Positions 12,156-24,100 of a DNA stretch of 64,000 bases are shown here, in pieces. The notes beneath the pieces are model-generated. The model did not search any database and was not told where the DNA came from. It saw only the letters and a program-made list of their open reading frames with translations. The position numbers and the translations under genes are program-made. Positions within the stretch are counted from its first letter, which is position 1. The number at the start of each line of letters is the position of its first letter. Source of the DNA: Seiridium cupressi (lineage: Eukaryota > Ascomycota > Sordariomycetes > Amphisphaeriales > Sporocadaceae); assembly GCA_036674765.1 (NCBI GenBank), contig JARVKI010000010.1:372001-436000 (forward strand). Direction: 5' to 3'.

Positions 12156-13569
12156 CCTTGAACGTTTGCTTACAGATGCAAATTGGTGCTAGGATACGAC
12201 TATTTATCCTGGTTTAAAAGTACCACGAGCTATCCGAAAGTTCACTGCATAATACAATTGTGGTTCAGGGAACAAAGCCGTTGTTCTAGTGGGAACAAGC
12301 TCCGTTCTAGTGCCTTAGTCGCTGAAAGAACGACCGGCCCCACCGAAACAAGGCCTTCGGACGCTTAACCTATACCTGCTAAAGCTTTCTAAGCAGGAAC
12401 ATATTGCCTACCAAGCAGGTTGCCTCAAGTTCGTCATTACAAAGAAACAACCCCAGCCAGAGTGACGAACAAGTGGAGTTCGAACTTCGGAGTCATGCCG
12501 ATCCAGGTTTTCTTCCCTGAATATCCAGTTCCTGTCAATTCCTGTCGCATTTCTGGCCAGTGATAGTATGGACTAATGCTATGCTGAACAGCTCGAACAG
12601 CATGGAGCTTACTAGGTTACGTCACTGTCCTTTCCACCCTCGATCCCAATGGTAATTGGCTAATGTGCGTTTGGGGGCCGTCTCCGGACCTTGCTGTTTA
12701 GTCAGATTGCCGAGTCGAATGAGCCATCTTATTGGCGGCTAAAACGCAGCCTCAGCCCTATATGGGGGTCTTCTAGAACGTGAACCTCCGGGGGAGAAAT
12801 GAACCACAGCATCATGATTGGATAGACAGTACGATTCAGCAAACTCAGAGGCACACCTCGCACTCGGATGGTTTAGGCATCACAAGCGGTTTCCTTTTTT
12901 CCCAATCTCGCGAGTAGCAATCCCTGGAGTTTCAACGGATGGCTCATAGCTACCCACAATGTTCAGAGCTTTCAATGCCACGTCCAAGTCCGAGTCCAGG
13001 TGCCGCGTGTCGGCTACGGCAGAAAGCTCCGCCAAATTAGTTACCGATTTTCCAGATAGGTAATTCGTGCTTACGTAGTAGCGATCCCCTGCTAGTGCCT
13101 TTGGATTTCCCACTGGCTATGCTCCGTTGGCTTACTTCTGATTGGCCCATATATACGACCAAGCAGCGAGGGAGCCAATCAATGGACGAAGCGAATAGGA
13201 GCTCTTGTGGGCTGTATGGATAGGAGCCTTTGTTAGGAATAGTATAACCAGGCCAAGTACACCATATCCATTTCGCGGCGAATGGTAGGTCGTCGTGAAA
13301 ATCCAAACAATCTTACCCTCACAAAACCCTAAAAACCTCAAGGCGGAATAATCCTCTACTACCAGGCATCGATCACCTGCTCATCAGCATCCTCGACTTC
13401 CTGTGCATACTGGTTTCAAAATACGACGGCCTGAGTAAAAATTTTACGACGAGGCTTCTAAGGAGATCCTGATTATCACCTTGTCGTCACACAAACCCTT
13501 ATTCTAGTGGGGAGGAGATAGTACCAGTTCATGCCTTAGAAGCATATAAGTCGGTCACTCATCTGCAAT
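12156..13569. other. spacer with possible gene debris
   Basis: No confident gene. A minus-strand frame at 12880-13113 ends in a coding-looking stretch (AELSAVADTRHLDSDLDVAL) but has no upstream partner exon I can join to it, so it may be debris. Confidence 0.35.
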
Positions 13570-14307
13570 ATGGAATCTGTCCGAGGATACAGCAGGTCAT
13601 GGTGCCCTACGAAGCAGCAGAAGACCAGAACCAAAGGCTTGCTTATGTGTCCAGAAGCAGACAACATGGGCGACAATTCAGCAAGTAGTTTCGGTGACGT
13701 GGCCGTCAACTACCGCATCTACATACTAGATGATCTGTTAGCGGAACCACAGGAGATCTGCCATGACTGGCTTAGGAATCTACTCTACACCAGCCAGAGA
13801 TATCGACAGGGCCACACCTTTGCACCCATAGATACCTCGCAGGAGATACATGTCTTTGACATCGCCATCGCCGACTTTATTGGGTCCATTGACCTATCGC
13901 CCTACGGCGCACCTCACGGACTGGAGCTCGACGATGACTGCTCCTATCTATACGCCAATGTCACTGGGGGCGCTGTATGGATCGATCCCGAGACGAGGTG
14001 CATGACAAGCTACGCCCCAAGCGACACCATGGTGGCACCGGCCCGCCACACAAGGGATGACTTCATTGCCGAGGTGGACCTCCGAACCGGGCTCATGCGG
14101 CAAAGGGTCAACGTTCCCGAAAGCGAGGCGCCCTCAGATGGGCGGTTCGTCGCATTCTCGGCGCCGGCTATACGCTTTGCCAGTCGAAGCTCAAGCAGTG
14201 GCATGCCTGTGATCAACGTGAATAACGACCCGGTGATCGATGCCATCAAGGCCAAGTTCAACGTCAGAACTATATACGTCACATCACGAAATATCATGCT
14301 CGTCTGA
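13570..14307 (+). CDS. hypothetical protein, beta-propeller-like segment
   Basis: A 245-codon frame; later Met codons at 13645 and 13666 are possible starts. Segments such as EIHVFDIAIADFIGSIDL, PHGLELDDDCSYLYA and VWIDPET resemble blades of YVTN/cytochrome-d1-type beta-propellers, where a protein or cofactor name is followed by GSI and PHGLxxxxDGxxLY. Too short for a full seven-bladed propeller (usually more than 300 residues), so it is either truncated, part of a multi-exon gene, or an unrelated repeat protein. The first 40 residues look non-conserved. It sits between the monooxygenase and the broken methyltransferase, in a part of the island that shows decay. Confidence 0.45.
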   Translation: MESVRGYSRSWCPTKQQKTRTKGLLMCPEADNMGDNSASSFGDVAVNYRIYILDDLLAEPQEICHDWLRNLLYTSQRYRQGHTFAPIDTSQEIHVFDIAIADFIGSIDLSPYGAPHGLELDDDCSYLYANVTGGAVWIDPETRCMTSYAPSDTMVAPARHTRDDFIAEVDLRTGLMRQRVNVPESEAPSDGRFVAFSAPAIRFASRSSSSGMPVINVNNDPVIDAIKAKFNVRTIYVTSRNIMLV

Positions 14308-15541
14308 GAAGGGAGGCAGAGACTTGCAGAGGGCTTCGTCGGTACGAGGGTGGATATGGTGCTGCGCTGACACCCAGAAGGGACTGAAAGGCCACAGAGA
14401 GTAGCTACATCGATAAAGACATCATTGCAACACAACTCGCCTGGGGCGGACTAAGGAGCAAAACTCGGTTATGTACGATTATATACCTATAGAATTTTAT
14501 CCTCTTATTTCATCCACGTGAGCCGGATGCTCCTGTATTATCACTAATTACCATGAGAGTTATTTCTTTGAGTGGAACCATCTGACATCCCTTGTAGGCT
14601 TGGGCACAAATTCTAGGACTGCTTGGGGGTCAATGGTTGCCACTTTCAATTGACTCCCTGGTTCATGTCAGAATAAGCGGACCTTGGCAACAATGAACGT
14701 TGGTGCGCATAATGACTGCTGTGAAGTTGGCCGCTAATAACGATGAGTAATACTACTACTACAGTCATTTCGGAAAATGCCTGCGGCCATTGAGTCAGCT
14801 CGGCATTCGACCGTAAAGCTTGTTCATCTGTGGACAATTTCTGGTTATAAAAGAATGTTTTCAAATCCATTGACGAACCTGCCATCCAATGAGCCCTGGT
14901 TTAGACCTACAATTAAGTCGGTCTCATCCGATAGAGTCCATTCGGCACTGGAAGTACCTGAAACTGAAATGCGACTTGGTTGTTATTGACAAGCTAAGAG
15001 AGCCGACCATTTCTCGTTGGGGTTAGGCGAGAGCCCAAAGTGGTTTTAGGTCAATTGTTCGCCGCAGTGTGGGTTCGGAAATCTTTAAGGTTAGCGGGGT
15101 GCGTCAGCCTATACGCCCTTTAAGAACAGATACGCCCTTCTTAAGATGTGCACTTTCAAAACGCAGGTCGCTATAGCATTTCTCAGAACCCCGTATATCC
15201 GGTCGACCAACCGCTAGCGACACACCCTCGTTAGAGACTCTGGGCCATCTTCAAGCACATCATACTGTGAGATTTGAATTGTCTCAACACGCAATGATAA
15301 GCCACAAATATTGGACCGCGATCTAACTACGTTCCAATCACTTGTGCATCTGAATGTTCTTCATCGGGCTTTGTTTTTCGTTCCTAGTTTGACGGCGAGC
15401 CCATATACATGACCTCGAGACAGCGCAGTGCATATTGAACGGTTCATCTTCAGCTGGATTCCGCCTGTTATTTCCCCACGGTTTGCTCCCGGCCGCCTAT
15501 AGCGGGGGCCAAGCGCAGCTCGTTTTGTGAACAGTCATAGT
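14308..15541. other. spacer, no gene recognised
   Basis: No supported coding frame on either strand. The last 100 bases are the promoter of the methyltransferase gene. Confidence 0.45.
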
Positions 15542-15549
15542 TATATAAG
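15542..15549 (+). promoter_or_regulatory. TATA box of the O-methyltransferase gene
   Basis: TATATAAG 91-98 bp before the ATG, well placed although the gene is broken. Confidence 0.4.
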
Positions 15550-15639
15550 ACCCGGCTTGACTAGCCCAGAATCTTTTTAATTTCTTCCCAAATATTACAC
15601 ATTCTCCGTATCAAATCTCTGGTTTGGTTTTGGTCCAGC

Positions 15640-16412
15640 ATGGCCGACCTTAAAACACTTGATAAGGCTCTAGCTTCTGTAGTAGCCACCCCAGACACAC
15701 TCGAACTCCTCCGGAAACTGCACATAGAGGCACTCAATGAACCTCCCTATGTAAGTACAGATGATCAGCCCGCCTCAGCCGCACTAGACAGGTTTGTGGC
15801 CTTGGAGCCGGACAAGTGTGCACTGGTATATCTCCTCCTCCGGTCCACCGGCGCGAGATTTGTGGTGGAAGCCGGGACATCCTTCGGCGTCAGTACAATC
15901 TACCTAGCCCTCGCTGTTGGTCAAAATGCTGCAATCCAGAAAGCAGGAGCCAAAATCAAATGCCACGGAAAACGAAAAGACTAAAGCTGACAGGGCTCGA
16001 CAACACTGGAAAGCGGCTGGAGACGAGGTCGTACCGTGGATTGAGCTTGGGGAGGGTGATTTGCGCGAAACTCTCAAAGGAAGGACTCCCAGATCAAATT
16101 GACTTTTTTGCTATTGGATAGTAAGTGCCTCGCTGTTCAGACGAGCACTCTAGCGCAACATAAGAATCATGCATACCTGCTTGTATAGCTGACCCAAGCC
16201 AACGCAATTTGTCCGAACTAGCCATGCGGACGCTGGAACTCGTCAGACCTCATTTGAAGGTTGGCGCAATGCTCGTGGCAGACAATATCATATCGAGCAG
16301 CGCGGGCTACCAGGACCTCTTAGTGTACCTAGACGACCCCCGCCACGGATTCAAGAGCACAACAGCGCCGTATTCCGGCGGCCTCCACATTGCTGTCTAC
16401 GTGGGGAGCTAG
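15640..16412 (+). pseudogene. SAM-dependent O-methyltransferase (family 3 type), frameshifted
   Basis: Homologous segments are present in order but in three frames. 15640 to about 15955 carries the N-terminus and SAM motif I (VVEAGTSFGVSTIYLALAV). About 15960-16078 in a second frame carries ATENEKTKADRARQHW and the GEGDLRETLK segment. About 16078-16100 in a third frame carries EGLPDQID. After an intron at 16121-16188 (donor GTAAGT, acceptor TATAG) the C-terminus NLSELAMRTLELVRPHLKVG...ADN...GGLHIAVY ends at 16412. Each shift is explained by one extra base in a homopolymer: A near 15960, G near 16080, T in the six-T run at 16103-16108. Splice sites and promoter are preserved, so the lesions are recent or are read errors. 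Without them it would be a normal enzyme of about 235 residues. Confidence 0.85.
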
Positions 16413-17333
16413 AGTGCGTGATCTCATGTTGGAGACGACCTGTTTGAGAATGGCTACATGGGCACCAATAAACCATTGATCAATGTTGGAAACTACATTG
16501 TACTGGGGGTTATAGCGGGATATCGCTGAAGGTTGAGGACCTAAAATGCGCTAGTGCAATTCCGGAGCGCTCACTTTCAGCTCTGCCTTTCACTTCGCAT
16601 TTGCTTTGGTCCTTTCATAGTTCCTTCGAGGAATCGCGGATCATTCGGGACCTTCTCTCCTCTTTCCACTGTGTGAGTGACATTGAGTAAGCCTGACACA
16701 GCATTAACCCCCAATTATCGGCCATGAAATTCTTCGATGGATCGTACGCACTTGACTGATGTTTCTCCGCGGTGTACAGTTTGCCGGATATCACCGACCC
16801 AGCCCTGATCTCCCCCGCGTATATGTGGCCTGAATAGGTATCACCGCGATGGCCGTTCCCATTTCCAGGGACCAATGAAAGAACTCCGCGAGCTGCGTGT
16901 CAGATGGCGGCAGCCAACGGAAGTCGGCATCGGCTAAACAGGCGGTTCAAATGGTTCTCAAAATTCGTTATAGACTGGGATTTCCTAATTTTGCGAAACC
17001 AATACCATGCTATTTTTCGCGGAAGGGACATGTCAAACGTGGTTGATGTTACCATGCGATCAGAGGTTTGAATTGTATTTTAGATGGACCCTATGGAGTC
17101 GGCCTATCGCGCGCGCCCTGCGATTGTACGGCTACGGCTCTCCGTTTCTTACGGATGTCAAAATCTACACGTTGAAAATCAAGTCAAACAGATGGCACAA
17201 TCAAATTCATGACTCGGATATCTATAAAATCTACTCAAGTTTGAATATTATATGACTACTTCGTCGTCTTTCCCACCTCTCTCCTGTATCTGTTCTATAA
17301 GTAGGTGAGATAACGATCCTCGAGCTCAGCGTA
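16413..17333. other. spacer, no gene recognised
   Basis: No domain-bearing frame. It contains the promoter of the aminotransferase gene. Confidence 0.45.
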
Positions 17334-18623
17334 ATGGAAACAGCTCTCTCATCCCGTGGCCGCGACGGTACTATACCCAATGATGGCTTGCGCGTTTGGG
17401 CAGTCAGTCAGGATCTATGGGATCCAAAAACAAACCCTTCGGGATCCGTGAGCTTGGGTATAGCGGAGAATTCACTCATGCACGAAGTTCTATCTAAGCA
17501 TATCCACGATAACTTTGCACTTCCAGCCCAAGCCTTCACATACGGAAACGGGACGACTGGCTCAAATCGCCTGAAGGGAAGCTTCGCCCGCTTCCTAACA
17601 GAATGGCTCGAGCCGCACACCGAAATCACACCGGAACATGTTTCCATTACCAACGGTTGCAGCACCTCCATTGAGCATCTCGCTTGGAGTCTAGGCGACC
17701 CAGGAGATGGATTCCTGCTCGGCCAGCCTCATTACGGCACCCTTCCTCGGGATCTCGGTTACCGGACTGGCTGCAATGTGGTTCCAGTTCCGTTCCATGG
17801 TACTGACCCTTTCGGGGTAGAAGCCGTCCAAAACTACAGAGACGCATTCATGAAGGCACGTGCAAGGGGAATCAAAACTGCTGGGCTCGTACTTTGTAAC
17901 CCACACAACCCTCTTGGACGATGTTATAGCAGGGCAGCGCTCATCGGCCTGATGCGATTCTGCGAAGAGCACAAGATCAACCTTATCAGCGACGAGATAT
18001 ACGCATTATCTGTGTGGACCAACACAGTTGACACACAACCGCCACCTGTCCCTTTCACGTCTTGTCTTTCCATCGACCCTACAGGTATCATAGAACCGTA
18101 TCGAGTTCACGTTATCTGGGGAATGTCCAAAGATTTTGGAGCCAGCGGCATCCGCGTCGGTGCCGTTATCTCTCAGCATAATCCTGCTTTCCACGATTCC
18201 TTGGTCCCCGTCGGTCTCCTCAGTGCACCTTCTTCAATAGCGGACCACATTGCTGCGAATATCCTTGACGACCGGGTATGGGTCCGAAACTACATTGCCG
18301 AGAACCGGGTCAGACTGCAAGAGCACTACGAGCTGGCGACACACTGGGCAAGGCAGCATGATATACCATACGCACCAGGGGCGAATGCTGCATTGTTCCT
18401 CTGGGTGAACCTGGGCGAAGTCTACCGTCTAAGGCACCCCGAGAGATCATTCCGTGATACTAGCCAAGATATCATGGATGCATTGCTAGCTGAAAGGGTG
18501 TTTCTAGCCTCTGGCAAGGAATTCGGTTCAGAGGAGCCCGGGTGGTTCAGGATAGTCTTTTCAAATCAGAAGCAATTGTTACAGATGGGTTTGGAGCGGA
18601 TCATCATCGCCATCAACAAGTAG
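17334..18623 (+). CDS. PLP-dependent aminotransferase, ACC-synthase-like
   Basis: Single exon, 429 residues. Fold-type I aminotransferase of the class I/II group, closest in layout to 1-aminocyclopropane-1-carboxylate synthase-like proteins: N-terminal GSVSLGIAENSL, substrate-loop YGNGTTGS, NPHNPLGR at 189-196, SDEIYALSVW with the PLP-ring Asp220 and Tyr223, and the PLP lysine K266 in SKDFGASGIRVG, then the C-terminal Arg segment GWFRIVFS. All key residues are visible, so it should be active. Fungal members of this group often sit in metabolite clusters and act as aminotransferases or C-S/C-C lyases rather than ethylene-pathway enzymes; the substrate here is not predictable. Its 3' end lies 166 bp from the 3' end of the CoA-transferase gene on the other strand. 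Confidence 0.92.
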   Translation: METALSSRGRDGTIPNDGLRVWAVSQDLWDPKTNPSGSVSLGIAENSLMHEVLSKHIHDNFALPAQAFTYGNGTTGSNRLKGSFARFLTEWLEPHTEITPEHVSITNGCSTSIEHLAWSLGDPGDGFLLGQPHYGTLPRDLGYRTGCNVVPVPFHGTDPFGVEAVQNYRDAFMKARARGIKTAGLVLCNPHNPLGRCYSRAALIGLMRFCEEHKINLISDEIYALSVWTNTVDTQPPPVPFTSCLSIDPTGIIEPYRVHVIWGMSKDFGASGIRVGAVISQHNPAFHDSLVPVGLLSAPSSIADHIAANILDDRVWVRNYIAENRVRLQEHYELATHWARQHDIPYAPGANAALFLWVNLGEVYRLRHPERSFRDTSQDIMDALLAERVFLASGKEFGSEEPGWFRIVFSNQKQLLQMGLERIIIAINK

Positions 18624-18789
18624 TTCGTATATAAGCTATCGGGGAGTTTGCAGCTCAGTATCAGGATGCCTGCTGAGTCCATGAGTTCAACGGTCAGCAG
18701 GTCATATGAGTTGGCCGAATTAATTTGGACTTTGTGGCAACGAGTTATTCCTTCTGTGAAGACACTCCACACCGCCGAACACAACAAAT

Positions 18790-20851
18790 TCAGATCACAG
18801 TTTCAACTTCAAGGCTAGCCGGCCATTTTGCTTCGTCTACACCATTTCCTCTTGTCCCGATATCGAATCGCGGCTCCACTTCTCGATTGGGGAATGTGAG
18901 TATCGGTGCCACGATAACCATGTCTTTGCCCAGATGCTTTGGATGATATTTCGTGAAGAACTCGGGATTGAACAGCTTATCGCCGGTTTTGTCTTTGAGT
19001 GCAGCAAAAACTCTGGCAAGCGTGTAGGGCATCGAATGATAGTGTCTGAAGATTGGCGATCCATTCCGCTGCCAGACATCTTTCCAGATATCCTCGGGAT
19101 ACGTGCCAACACTATTCACTAGCCACTGAGAGTAGTAGTTCAATGCAATCTGAAGAAGATTACGTTAGCATCAAATCCTCTGGGCCGAAATCATCGCTGA
19201 GGGCCTCAATGGCGATTGTTCAGTCATACCTTGACCGAGAACGAGCCGCCCACTTCCGCTCTGCGTAGTAATGCTGTCATAATCCCTATCGATCCGGCAA
19301 CTCCAGTGCTGAACATCGTTAGCATGAGCTACTATTTTGCGAACTCTGGGAATCCTAACAGTAATCCGAATTGGGAAATACTGGTGTCACTGGCTCGTCG
19401 TTGCCCATTGCTCTCCCGAATTCGTACGAGACTCCGCAATTCTATCGGGAGTCAGCCATTTATCAACTCATTTGCAGCCTCCAACAATCGGATTGAAGAG
19501 CTTGACCTCGATTGGGGCACATCTTACTGCGTCGCTTATCTGTTGCCAACCAGAGCGATGAGCCCAGGGGCCATGCCAGCCGTAACAATCTTCAGCACAA
19601 TACACGATACCTCTGTCACGGCTCTTGCACATTTCAAGGACATCTTTCTCGCCGAACCCGTACTTATCTAACACCCCGGGCCTATAGCCTTGGAGAAAGA
19701 CATCAGCCTCGAGGACGAGCTCACGCAGCTTCTGGCGGTCTCCTTCCTTGCGTAGATCAAGGCTCGCATTCCATTTCCCATGGTTGAGGTCAGGGTGTAA
19801 CATTGACAAATCCGCCAGGTGAGGGGCCGTGATGCGCATCACGCTCGCTCCGAGCTCTGCCAGCCCACGGGACACCGCAGGACCAGCGATAATGCGGGTG
19901 AGGTCGACTACTTTCAATCCAGCAAGGGGTCTGGCCGGAGAGGTGCGAGGCGCATCTGGCCACCAACCGGGTTTCTGCGCAGGGTTGGAATGGGTCTCGA
20001 TCTCGAAGAGTCCAGCTTGAGCATTAGCCTTCCCATGCTCACTTTCCTTGAATTCGGTGGTTGTCCAGCAAATTGTGCCCGCTTGTTTGCTGTCGTCTGT
20101 CAAAAGTTGCATTTCCTCTGCCGTATGCTTGCCAACTGCATCTATCAGGGGTACGAGAGCTTCCTCCATAGTTGCATGTTGTTGGTCGGTGGGAAGGCCC
20201 AGCGCATTAAGAATAGGATCCGGGTTCAGGGAGCCTGCGGAAGGGGGATGTCCTTAGTAGGTCTCAGCTATAGCTCCCTGCCGCAGGTACTTACTGTGAA
20301 GATGGAAGAACTTGTCATCCTTGGTCTGATATATGTTCGTAGCCACTGTCCGATATAGCGAGCTGCTGGACTTGTGAATATCACGATCGGGGAAATACTT
20401 TGCCATAGCTTCCCGAGTAACTGGTGACGCCAGGGACGTGCCACTCAGGTTCTGCCCCGCGGGGTCAAGGGTCCAGAGAATCGCAGACATGATGAAGAGC
20501 TGAGCATGATCGCTATTCGTTCGTGAGCTTGGTGATCACACACCTTAACGTTACACCTTCAACAACTCACGTGTTGATCTTGACTTTCACTGGCCCGACT
20601 CCATACTTCTTCTGCAAAAGCACGTTGATGATCGTTGCCTCATATGCCTTTAAGGCGGAAATACTCTCTGCAAAACGCCAGTTGATCGGAAGGCTCGGCA
20701 CATCGCTGCCTTCAAAAGTGATAGTTCGTGATGCATCACTGGCGCCAGCGGGCAACTTTCCCTTCAAATGAGGATTGCCGAGGATCCCTTCATGAAACAG
20801 AAGGTTTGCCTCTTCGGGGATCGAATACTTTGATTGTGTACCAGTTGCCAT
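18790..20851 (-). CDS. class III CoA-transferase (CaiB/BaiF family), one abnormal splice junction
   Basis: Six exons on the minus strand: 20851-20571, 20512-20295, 20234-19528, 19441-19360, 19308-19230 and 19149-18790, about 575 residues. The family moves CoA between carboxylic acids through acyl-enzyme intermediates or racemises acyl-CoAs. Seen: TDHAQLFIMSAILWTLDP in exon 2, LAGLKVVDLTRIIAGPAVSRGLAELGA (the typical family start of the second domain) in exon 3, CGVSYEFGRAMGNDEPV in exon 4, NYYSQWLVNSVGTY in exon 6. The ATG at 20851 (MATGTQSKYS) is preferred over one 15 bases upstream. Four introns join in frame. The fourth (19359-19309) does not: a canonical GT-AG cut leaves the reading one base short, and only a TT-AG or GT-CA cut restores the DYC|TGV junction. 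The gene may therefore be impaired. It is an acyl-activation candidate in the island. Confidence 0.86.
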
Positions 20852-21157
20852 GTTCGAGACGCACAATTAAAATATGTGCAGGCAGTAGGTAAAGGTCGTG
20901 ATATTTTCTTAAAAACGACAAGGCGTTTGCGTGGACCGAATAAACATATCGATTTGACTGCGTCCGAAACCCGACACTTTTACCCGTCAGCGGCGGGGTT
21001 GAGACTAGTTGAGACGAAGCCCGATGCGCTAAAGGTGATCCCTACCTCGGCACCAATACTGAAGAGCACTATTACCCACGATTTGTACCTCCGTATATGG
21101 ATGACTAGCTGATTGTTGTCAAACTCTGCACAAGGAAAATCTACCATTCTAGATCGT
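20852..21157. other. short promoter-side spacer
   Basis: Upstream of the CoA-transferase and downstream of the HET gene relic. No gene seen. Confidence 0.5.
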
Positions 21158-24100
21158 TTACTGTAGAATGATCATCTCTAATCTTGGCGGCTTTTCCTGT
21201 GTCCTCCACCAGGCGTCTTTCCGTATCTTTCCCAGACCCACACGTTGCACGCATTTATATCTGTCAGGCACAGACGACTGAATCTCCACGAGCATCACAT
21301 TACAGAGAGGAAACCCAACAATATCAACATTGATCTCGTTCTCAATGTATTGAGCTTCAGATAGAACAATAAACTCGCCCCCTATATGCTCTGATTGTTG
21401 ATTTGTTGGGATGACTTCTCCTACGACCTTACCTTCAGAGTCTAGAATGGCGCCGACCCTATAGTCCTGCCTGGCATGCTCTCGTAGGCCTTTTTCAGTC
21501 CTTCTCCAGATCGTGGTTGCCTTGTGTTCAAGAGTGCCAATCCGGAATGTGGCCACTTGTGTCTGGCAAAGGAGGTGGCGGCTTGGCTCAAGGTCGAACG
21601 GGACCAAGACAGGTGTATTGATGCCGTGGAATGCACTTTTAAGGAACTGCTCTCGAGCTTCGGCATGCTCAATGGCAATACCAAGACCATGGCCGTTGAA
21701 AGGTACCACATCTTGGCCCATTTGTTCCGGACTTGGACCATGGTGCCCATTAGTAGTAGTAGTAGTCGTAGAACTAACGGTCCCGTTTTGTGGATTGCTG
21801 CTAGGGTTGCCCGCACTTAAGGTTGGTTCCTTGGTTTGCGTACTGACCTTGGCCGCTATCGTCCGCGATCTACTGAATTCAGTTGGTGCAAAGTGACTTT
21901 TGGTTATGACACTATCAGTGAAGGTACGGGCCAAACCATCTACCTTTTCGGTCCGCTGTGATGGAAACGGTGATGACGTTTTCTTTGGCGTATCCCTGGG
22001 CTTATACCACATTAAAAGCGGCCTCATTCTTTCTTCTGCGGTGGAGTTATTGGCAAGGACCTTTCTCAAAGAGCCATCATCATTAGTAAAGACGCTGAAC
22101 GGCTCATCAAAACGGATGCCTGGCCGAAGTACTCGACTACCAGCGTCAGTCATGCTGGGGCTGCAGCCGGTTTGCCACCCGCTCCATGACCAACTAGGAA
22201 ACCTCTCGTTGGTTATGCGACGGGTCAAGTTGGCATTTCTCGATGCCGGAGGTTGCCAAAGAATGCACAAATCAAGATATTCTTCAGGAATACCTGATAT
22301 TTTTGAGAGTCCATCCTGCAACAATCCATGAGGCTGATCCTTCCTCAACGTCTCCAAAACGTTGAACAACCCTTGAACCTCACTGAGAATGTCTGCGGAA
22401 CATGTCATGGTTCTCCCCGTGTATTCCTCCAAGAGCCGTGAAAATTGGCGGAAGAACGGTGAGCTGCTGATCTTGAAAGATCCGTCTCAACAACGCGTCA
22501 ATGACCAGGACTGTTCTTCGCGCTCCACTAATCGCTCGATGGGAGTGATCTGAGGTATGACATCTCCAGCTTGATCTGCAGACATATCTTCCCTATAGAC
22601 ACCATGTTCGCAGTAAAAGCTCACTTAGCCTCCACTAAAGACGAGAAGCCTTGGTGACAGTAATTTCTCTTGCATTGTCCAGCCTCTAGTATCCCACAAC
22701 CCCAGGTGTGTCTGGTAGCGAATTGGCAGCATAACTACCACGTCATTGATATTTCTCGCAAGTTGGTCATGGATTCGGGTCGTCGTCGACGCAGCAAGAC
22801 CAAAGTCGACATCTTCTCCGTCAGCTGCTACAATAGTGACAGCAGCATTGCCGAAAATTCGATCCATTTGGCTTATCTGTGACCGTGTTTCATTTTCGTC
22901 ATCTTGGCAGATGCAAAGGCGATCAACCCATAAATAACGAATTCCCAACCCTCTAGATACCGCGATTGCATCAGAAACTGTTCTCCCCAGAGGTTTCTCA
23001 ATGTTTCTTTGATCAAGGCCTTCTACATACATGAGCTGGGAGATATTCCTACGGTTTAGCATGAGGAATTTCTGCGTGACAGCAGCCGGGCCCCACTGAT
23101 ACGATAGAGCAGCGTACCTCAACCCCTTCTGAGACTTCAACTCGTATCTTATGATGATCCTCATTCTCCTGATATCGATCAACGTGAGCGAGTCGTCAGG
23201 CTCAGCCATATTTATTGTTCTCGGATGTAGTTGGCGGGAGTTGCATGATTTCACCCACGCCTTGCATTGTTGAAGGTTAATCCTGTCTTGGAGAAGCCTC
23301 CCGTACGGCTCAATGCGCCTTCCTCGAGATTCTTCATCGAGTCGTATATACGGAGAGCTGGATTCGACGCGGAGTCGGAAATGACTGATCATGCTGAGCG
23401 GTGCCCCCAATGCATTTCCATATCCCCACACATCAACGTTGAACAGTCCGTCTTGCCCGCTTCCCTTGTTGTGCATAATAACAGAGACAGCAACGGGGAG
23501 CTTCTTCTGTAGTACCCTCACGGTAAGAGCCAAGCTGGGCAACGTACTACTCACCACGCTCATCGCTTTCACTCGAAGTGGATCCGTCTCGATCATCATG
23601 CTCCTATGAGACTTGCTTGGGCTAGAAATGTCGCGCCAACGGCAAACTCGTCGGCGCCGAACTGTGAGTCTTCACTCTCAGTCCCCTGTATGAGGACCTC
23701 TTCATCTTCAACCTGAGCACCCAACTTGTGATCATCTTTGCTGGTCCCGAAAGGCCAATCCACGTTGTAGAATGGAAGATACTTCTGCAAAGTGTTTTGG
23801 CCTTCCACCCATTCCTGGAATGTCTTGCCTGTGAGATTGTCGGGCAGGTGTTCTTTGATTTCTGAGTGCTGAAATGGATCATGCCTACATAGTGAATCGA
23901 ACAACAAACCGCAAAAGTCACACGTTTCTCGTTTCTTTATGATTTGGTCCAGCAATATGAGGATGCTGGTCACTTTGTCGCCGTCACCGCCGGTTCTACT
24001 TTGCGCAAAGTGTCCAAACTGCTTGAAATCGATCTCGGCGAACGGTTTGCACAGTTTTTCGTCTCTCGAATCCTGGGTGTGCTTCAATTCACCAGTGTCG

